DNA of 25,525 nucleotides from an uncultured Pseudomonadota bacterium (GTDB taxonomy: Bacteria > Myxococcota_A > Polyangia > HGW-17): contig CALKWH010000223.1 of the NCBI GenBank assembly GCA_938004375.1, forward strand, positions 1-25,525, in the 5' to 3' direction. Within the stretch, counting starts at the first letter, position 1; the number at the start of each line of letters is the position of its first letter. Shown piece by piece: positions 21,180-25,525 of the stretch. The notes under the pieces are model-generated. The model made no database searches, was not told where the DNA came from, and saw nothing but the letters and a program-made list of their open reading frames with translations. The translations under genes and the position numbers were made by a program.

Positions 21180-21944
21180 ATGACGGAATTCAAGGGATCG
21201 TTCCTGTGGTATGAGCTCATGACCGAGGATGTGGAGGCCGCCCGGAACTTCTACACGGAGGTGATCGGCTGGGGCACGCAGCGCTTCGAGATGGGTGAGC
21301 GCCCGTACACGATGTGGACCGTGGGCGAGCGTCCCATCGGCGGGCTGGATGTCCTGCCCGACGAGGCGAAGCGGATGGGCGCACCGCCGCACTGGATGGC
21401 CTACGTGGGGACGCCTGACGTGGATGCGACCACGCGACAGGCCGTGAGCCTCGGCGGCGAGGTGCTCGTCCCGCCCATGGACATCCCGACGGTGGGCCGC
21501 TGGAGCCTGATCGCGGACCCTCAGGGCGCCACGCTGGCGGCCTTCTGTCCCGTCGATGCGGAGGTCACCCACGATCCGGACGTGGGCGACTTCTCCTGGC
21601 ACGAGCTCGCCACCACGGACCCGGAGGCGGCGTGGCGCTACTACGAGGCCCTCTTCGGCTGGAAGCGCGGGATGTCCCTGGACATGGGGCCACTGGGTCC
21701 TTATCACTTGTTCATGGCCGACGAGCACCAGGGTGGCGGTGTGTTCCGCCTTCCCTCCGAGGCGCCGAGGCCGTTCTGGCTGTTCTACATTCGCGTGGCC
21801 GATCTGGACGCGACCCTGCGACGGGTGGAGGCGCTGGGGGGCAAGGTGCTCGCCCCACCTCAAGAGGTGCCCGGTGGTGATCGCGTCGCCCCATGTCTGG
21901 ATCCCCAGGGCGCCGCGTTCGCCCTGCATCAGAAGAAGGCATAG
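21180..21944 (+). CDS. Two-domain VOC (glyoxalase/dioxygenase fold) protein
   Basis: The 254-residue protein is two vicinal-oxygen-chelate domains in tandem. Each has the usual order: FLWYELMTEDVEAARNFYTEVIGW...DPQGATLAAF (about 7-123), then FSWHELATTDPEAAWRYYEALFGW...DPQGAAFALHQ (about 138-250). Repeated phrases such as the 'LGGEVLVPP' and 'LGGKVLAPP' pair support an internal duplication. This arrangement resembles the CFP30B-like group annotated as glyoxalase or bleomycin-resistance proteins; the substrate cannot be inferred. The start is set by GGAAGG nearby and by the first domain beginning immediately. It is transcribed alone and converges with the DUF3788 gene. Confidence 0.88.
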   Translation: MTEFKGSFLWYELMTEDVEAARNFYTEVIGWGTQRFEMGERPYTMWTVGERPIGGLDVLPDEAKRMGAPPHWMAYVGTPDVDATTRQAVSLGGEVLVPPMDIPTVGRWSLIADPQGATLAAFCPVDAEVTHDPDVGDFSWHELATTDPEAAWRYYEALFGWKRGMSLDMGPLGPYHLFMADEHQGGGVFRLPSEAPRPFWLFYIRVADLDATLRRVEALGGKVLAPPQEVPGGDRVAPCLDPQGAAFALHQKKA

Positions 21945-22038
21945 GACGCCAGTCCTTTCACCGAATTCGGCCAGAGCACTGCTCATCGAAGTCAGAGGGA
22001 TGAGACCCGAGGGGGGAGAAGCTGGCCGTGCCCGCGGT

Positions 22039-22470
22039 TCAGCGCACAGACAATTTGAGGGCGAGCAGGGTGTCGAACGCGGCCAGATCGGCGGGGGTGC
22101 GGATCACGGCGGTGGCGCCGCGGATCTTTTTCCCGGCGGAGGCTTCGCAGGTCGATTTCACCTCGCAGGGGAGGTCGGCCGCGGCCACGTCGGCCTCGAG
22201 GGACATCGGCAGATAGAAAGTGACGCGAAAGGAGCCGCGGTCGGCCGACAACCAGAAGAGCGTCTTCTTCTTCCAGGCGGCGCTCATGAGCCAGGCGTTG
22301 CCGTCGCGGTAGAACTTCCAGGTCGCGACCGCCGCCGGGCAGGTCGCCGCCAGGCGGACGTGCAGTTGATCGAAGGCCGCCTTGGCGGGGCCCAGGACGT
22401 CGGTCAGGACCTCGTCGTCGGGCGTCACGGCGGGATCGTGGAGCACGGGTTTTGGTGGTTTTCCGGACAT
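22039..22470 (-). CDS. DUF3788-family protein
   Basis: The 143-residue protein fits DUF3788: a central [25 protein letters not shown] block followed by [12 protein letters not shown], and a final helix [17 protein letters not shown]. It is probably a small cytoplasmic alpha/beta protein of unknown function. GAGG lies seven bases before the ATG. It lies 74 bp downstream of the lipoprotein gene at 22545 on the same strand and may be read from the same transcript. Confidence 0.82.
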   Translation of the reverse strand: MSGKPPKPVLHDPAVTPDDEVLTDVLGPAKAAFDQLHVRLAATCPAAVATWKFYRDGNAWLMSAAWKKKTLFWLSADRGSFRVTFYLPMSLEADVAAADLPCEVKSTCEASAGKKIRGATAVIRTPADLAAFDTLLALKLSVR

Positions 22471-22544
22471 GGTTGGTCCTCATTCCATCACAGGGAGAAG
22501 GCCTGTTGCCGGTCTTGGCAGTTGAGCCTTCCCGCAGGCATGGG

Positions 22545-23507
22545 TCACCTACTCATGGCAGGGATGGGATAATGGCTACCAGACTTACTGACACCCGGTT
22601 GCAGGTCGTGCGCGGGCGAGGTCACGATGGACGGTCCCGGCGGTTCCCCGACGTCCACCGAGAACACGAACCCCACCATGGGTCCCAGCGCCAGGGGGTG
22701 CCGCGTCACGGGCTGGTAGAGGCTGACGATCAGGTGGCACGCCCGGGCCAGGCGGAGCTCGGCGCCCACGCCGAAGGCCACGTTCGGATCGTAGTCCAGG
22801 GGATTGTGCTCTGTCGTGCTCAGTCCCTCGGTCTCCACGTAAATGACATCGTTGAAGCGGGGCATCATCCGCAGGTCCATGCCCGCGAAGAGGGTAAATT
22901 CTCCGGTGATCTTCCACGATGGGAGGATGGCCAGCGCCAGACCCAAGCCGGCGTTCCAGTCCACGCTCCCCTGGCCGCACCCCGCGAAGCCGTCGGCCGC
23001 CGTGCATTCGGAAGCCCCGTGCTCGGCGTTGGGCATCCACAACCAGAGGGCCTCCACGGAGACGGCCAGCCACATCCTGCCGGATTTGCGCGAGGCGTAG
23101 GAGAAGTCCACCCCCAGCGCCCAGGGGGCCTGATCCCCCGATGGACCGCGGGGCATTCTATCGGCGCCGGCGTGGGTCCACCGCGAGGACCCCATCTCGA
23201 AGAGCAGGCCCATGTCCGAGGTGTCCCCCGTCTTGATCCGTAGCCCGCCCCCGCCCACGTAGCCGGATACCCGGTTCGCGGTGGTGTTGTCCTCGCCGGT
23301 GGGGGAGGAGCCCATCCACGTCAGCGCAGAACTGCTGTGATAAATCCGGGAGCTCCCCTCGGTGATGGGCTGCCCCGAACGGGTCGGCGCGCGCGGGTGC
23401 ATGACGATCCCGGACTGCCGGACGTACCGACTGGAGTTGCAGCCGACCGTGCCGGCTAACAGGACGGAAAGGATGAGCGCGGGGAGGAGGTGAGGCTGCC
23501 GGTTCAT
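22545..23507 (-). CDS. Outer-envelope lipoprotein, possibly beta-rich
   Basis: The 320-residue product begins with a long signal ending GTVGC (Cys23), so it is probably a lipoprotein; cleavage as an ordinary secreted protein is possible. The rest is rich in glycine, aromatic residues and alternating hydrophobic stretches (MGLLFEMGSSRW, WALGVDFSYASRKSG, MWLAVSVEALWLW, VAFGVGAELRLARACHLIVS, ALGPMVGFVFSV), like outer-membrane barrel or barrel-like proteins. The last strand is followed by a tail, so the usual C-terminal aromatic of a porin is absent. Its ATG overlaps the stop of the VOC gene upstream (ATGA), showing a shared transcript and translational coupling. No function is known. Confidence 0.75.
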   Translation of the reverse strand: MNRQPHLLPALILSVLLAGTVGCNSSRYVRQSGIVMHPRAPTRSGQPITEGSSRIYHSSSALTWMGSSPTGEDNTTANRVSGYVGGGGLRIKTGDTSDMGLLFEMGSSRWTHAGADRMPRGPSGDQAPWALGVDFSYASRKSGRMWLAVSVEALWLWMPNAEHGASECTAADGFAGCGQGSVDWNAGLGLALAILPSWKITGEFTLFAGMDLRMMPRFNDVIYVETEGLSTTEHNPLDYDPNVAFGVGAELRLARACHLIVSLYQPVTRHPLALGPMVGFVFSVDVGEPPGPSIVTSPAHDLQPGVSKSGSHYPIPAMSR

Positions 23508-23890
23508 CGCTCGAATGCTCCTGCGAACGCGAGGACGTGACCGTCGGGATCCAGGCTGTAGGCGGCGCGGTGGCCCCAGTCCCGGGGAGCCATGGGGCTC
23601 AGTTCCTCGGCCCCGGCGGCCAGGGCGCGCTGGTGACAGGCGTCGGGGTCGGAGGTGAGCAGATAGATTTCTGCGCGGGGGATGCCGGCGGCCACGGCGG
23701 GATCGGGGAGCGCGGAGCCCAGCAGACGGCGGACGCCGGCGACTGGCATCAGGCCGAGCACCGCGTGTTCCCCGAGGCGAAACTCGGTCATGCCCGGGAC
23801 GAACAGCCTGGGCTGCTGGCCCAGCACCCGGGTGTAGAAGGCCGTGCTGGCAGCCTGGTCTTGCACGTACAAAATGAAATGGGCAATCAT
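23504..23890 (-). CDS. Single-domain VOC family protein
   Basis: The 128-residue protein starts MIAHFILYVQDQAASTAFY, the first strand and helix of a VOC domain. It continues with MTEFRLGEHAVLGLMP, AEIYLLTSDPDACHQRALAAGAEEL and the family ending AYSLDPDGHVLAFAGAF. It likely dimerises and may bind a metal or small molecule; the substrate is unknown. It is unrelated in sequence detail to the two-domain VOC protein at 21180. It is the first gene of a minus-strand unit and overlaps the lipoprotein gene by four bases. Confidence 0.87.
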   Translation of the reverse strand: MIAHFILYVQDQAASTAFYTRVLGQQPRLFVPGMTEFRLGEHAVLGLMPVAGVRRLLGSALPDPAVAAGIPRAEIYLLTSDPDACHQRALAAGAEELSPMAPRDWGHRAAYSLDPDGHVLAFAGAFER

Positions 23891-24178
23891 GTCACATCAC
23901 TTTCCGGGTATAAAAAAATTGACATGCGTAGAGCATCGCCATTTTCCAGGATTTCCAAACGAGCGCCCGCTTTCTCGACTCGTCCAAATCGGAGCATTCG
24001 AACGACGCAAATGCGGGGCTGAGCGAATCATCCCCTCTCGGGAAAAAGCATGAACTCGAAAGGGAGAATACCACTGGTGTAAAATTATGCAATTCTGTTA
24101 TTTTACATATGGCAACATCGTCCGCATCGGGACTGAACGCCTTCGTGGGTGTCTGCCGCATCCCCAGCAACTTTCCTC

Positions 24179-24206
24179 TTGACATGAACCGGATCCTCGA
24201 TCTAAT
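24179..24206 (+). promoter_or_regulatory. Putative promoter for the 24359 gene
   Basis: A perfect TTGACA (24179-24184) is followed by TCTAATAA. Spacers of 16 to 18 are possible, with TCTAAT (24201-24206) at 16. The leader would be about 145 bases long. Confidence 0.4.
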
Positions 24207-24312
24207 AACAAGCCCACATCTTCACCTGTCTTCAGATCCCTGCGGACGGAAGAAGACCATACATCCGATCTCCGGCGCGGCTCATGGGGAGCCGGCGTCG
24301 GGTCAACCACCC

Positions 24313-24330
24313 GGGGCGCGACGACGCCCC
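24313..24330 (+). repeat. Hairpin in the leader of the 24359 gene
   Basis: GGGGCG (24313-24318) and CGCCCC (24325-24330) form a six-bp all-GC stem with a six-base loop, 28 bases before the start codon. It could influence translation. It lacks a T-run and so is not a standard terminator. Confidence 0.4.
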
Positions 24331-24358
24331 GCAGGCAGAAAGGACGCACTTCGCCAAC

Positions 24359-25087
24359 ATGATCACCCGCACCGCCTACACTCCCGAAAGATACATGAAC
24401 ATCGGAGCCCGCTTCAGTTCGGACAAGATTAACCTGCAGGGGCAGGAGACGGCTGCGATGTGGAACGAGAACCTGGCCGTGTTCACGGACTTCGGGCAGG
24501 GCGCCACCGAGCTCGACAAGTTCCAGAAGCTCCTCGAGCGGCACGCGGCCGCCATCGCCGCGCGGCCCCGGAAACTGACCGAGCGCACCGTCCTGGTGGC
24601 CGAGCGCGACGAGACCGTGCATGCCGGCTGGATCTGGAACAAGAAGGCCATCGGCGCCCTGGCGCCCCTGGCCCGCGAGGACTCGGCGGTGGCCGTCGCG
24701 GTCAACAACGCCCGCGCCGTGGACGACGTGGACCTGCTGCCCTCCAACGAGATGCTGTGCGAGCTGCTCGCCGCCCACCGCGATCGCCTGGCCCCCGAGG
24801 TCCCGGTGCAGGCGCGCCTGGACGAGCACGCCGCCCTGCGCCCGCGCCTGATGGCGGTCTTCGGCGCGGCCGAGGTGGCCAAGGGCCGCCCGGTGCTGGA
24901 CACCGAGGAGATCGACGAGCTCGACGGCCGCCTGTACGTGATCATGCGCGACTTCAACGAGCTGGGCCGCGCCGCCGTGCGCGCGGGCCTGATCGTCGAC
25001 CGCCCCCCGTACTTTCGCTTCAACCACTTGGGCGCCGGCTTCCGCAAGCCGGCCGCCCCCGCCCCCGAGCCGCCCCCCGAGGCGTGA
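24359..25087 (+). CDS. Unrecognised helical protein
   Basis: The 242-residue product has no signal peptide or membrane segment. It is strongly helical with many charged residues (LDKFQKLLERHAAAI, NEMLCELLAAHRDRLAPE, IDELDGRLYVIMRDFNELGRAAV). It ends with YFRFNHLGAGFRKPA and a proline-rich tail (PAAPAPEPPPEA). Codon use is typical of the GC-rich parts of the window, so it is a real gene. The start is uncertain: the ATG at 24359 has only AAAGGA about 14 bases upstream, and an in-frame ATG at 24284 is possible, but the extension is Arg/Gly-rich and unlike the rest. No family could be assigned. Confidence 0.7.
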   Translation: MITRTAYTPERYMNIGARFSSDKINLQGQETAAMWNENLAVFTDFGQGATELDKFQKLLERHAAAIAARPRKLTERTVLVAERDETVHAGWIWNKKAIGALAPLAREDSAVAVAVNNARAVDDVDLLPSNEMLCELLAAHRDRLAPEVPVQARLDEHAALRPRLMAVFGAAEVAKGRPVLDTEEIDELDGRLYVIMRDFNELGRAAVRAGLIVDRPPYFRFNHLGAGFRKPAAPAPEPPPEA

Positions 25088-25291
25088 TTCATCCCCGACT
25101 GGGGTGGCACGATGACTCGGTGAGAAGGCTGTCGACGCTGGGAGGACTCAACCCGCTGGCGGCTGAAAAATCAGGTTGCGTTCAGAGCGCCGCCAAGGCA
25201 GCATGTCCGATGAGTTTCTGACTTTGCATGGCGGGGCCATTGGTCACCGGCGCGCCACGCATTTGTGGTGTTCATCCCAGGGAGGTCGAGG
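25088..25291 (+). other. Intergenic region, nothing identified
   Basis: No gene, terminator or promoter stands out. GGGAGG followed by a second purine-rich stretch at its right end is the ribosome-binding site of the next gene. Confidence 0.4.
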
Positions 25292-25479
25292 ATGCAGTTT
25301 TATCTCTTCACCGTCGTTTTGCTCCTGACGCCCCCTGCGGCTCTCCCGCCGGCGGCCACGCCCGGCCCGCCCCCGATGGCGTTCTCGATCCCGTCGGACG
25401 CGGCCCTGGTGAAGCTGCAGAAATCCCTGCCCAAAGGTTGGGCCATGAAGCTCTCCGGAGACCACCTGGTGATTCAGAG
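25292..25479 (+). CDS. Secreted protein, N-terminal fragment (cut by contig end)
   Basis: About 62 genuine residues remain before adapter sequence begins. MQFYLFTVVLLLTPPAALPP is a signal peptide with a possible cleavage near the following Ala-Ala. The mature start is Pro-rich (TPGPPP), followed by SDAALVKLQKSLPKGWAMKL and SGDHLVIQ. No lipobox Cys is present. The start is fixed by GGGAGG and GAGG directly upstream. The apparent residues RKSVV and the stop after them come from the adapter and are not part of the protein. The function cannot be judged from the fragment. Confidence 0.7.
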
Positions 25480-25525
25480 AGATCGGAAGAGCGTCGTGTA
25501 GGGAAAGAGTGTAGATCTCGGTGGT
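25480..25525. other. Untrimmed Illumina adapter (artefact)
   Basis: The contig ends in AGATCGGAAGAGCGTCGTGT and the continuation of the same adapter seen at 1-49, in the opposite orientation. It is library sequence and not part of the genome. Confidence 0.97.

Larger units (their letters stand above)
23891..24358. other. AT-rich divergent intergenic region
   Basis: The frames here show no gene-like product. The first half is AT-rich, for example around 24075-24110. It should hold the start signals of the minus-strand VOC unit (a TTATAC element near 23910 is the best -10, with a poor -35) and of the plus-strand gene at 24359. Confidence 0.45.

Noticed and set aside
1..25525. Terminal inverted repeats of a linear plasmid or transposon (ends are reverse complements over about 46 bases)
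   Set aside because: Both ends are Illumina adapter sequence, so the inverted repeat is a library artefact.

Overview
The window is one complete assembled contig. Illumina adapter sequence remains at both ends (1-49 and 25480-25525), so about 25.4 kb of biological sequence lies between two assembly breaks, and the outermost gene at each end is cut. Most of the DNA is very GC-rich with dense coding. It encodes many lipoproteins with cysteine-rich 'CGNG...CDG' repeats, asparagine-rich linkers behind the lipobox, a thrombospondin type 3 repeat, RCC1 and beta-helix domains. This style suggests a Myxococcota-like bacterium (formerly Deltaproteobacteria, possibly a Bradymonadales relative), probably from a metagenome. 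That assignment is inference from gene style; no marker gene is present.

Left part (50-9000): a truncated minus-strand lipoprotein, then on the plus strand a cysteine-repeat/jelly-roll lipoprotein, a leucine-rich-repeat lipoprotein, a membrane adenylate cyclase and a cysteine-repeat/RCC1-propeller lipoprotein just behind it. Middle part (9016-15041): a short cobalamin-dependent methionine synthase lacking the reactivation domain, a GNAT acetyltransferase 2 bp downstream, a membrane diguanylate cyclase, and a beta-helix lipoprotein gene split by one in-frame TAG.

Between about 15.04 and 19.3 kb the character changes. A degenerate 21-bp tandem array is followed by about 3.9 kb of clearly lower GC. 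This holds a very small HNH protein, a strong inverted repeat ending in an integron-like GTTAGGC core, a membrane protein with ten 12-residue repeats, a coiled coil and an SH3 domain, an (NNx)n-linker lipoprotein, and an unrecognised protein with a possible HEPN motif. I read this as an acquired or hypervariable segment. It has no recombinase, and a chimeric assembly is not excluded.

Right part (19.37-25.48 kb) returns to high GC with single-gene housekeeping or accessory functions: a nitroreductase-like protein, a DUF3795 protein, a small membrane protein, a two-domain VOC protein, a minus-strand cluster (VOC protein, outer-envelope lipoprotein, DUF3788 protein), an unrecognised helical protein and a truncated secreted protein.

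The recurring themes are surface lipoproteins (seven lipobox proteins) and second-messenger synthesis (cAMP and c-di-GMP). Several transcription units start with a similar promoter (TTGAxx, 16-17 bp, TAcAxT). No CRISPR array, rRNA, tRNA, insertion sequence or phage structural gene was seen.
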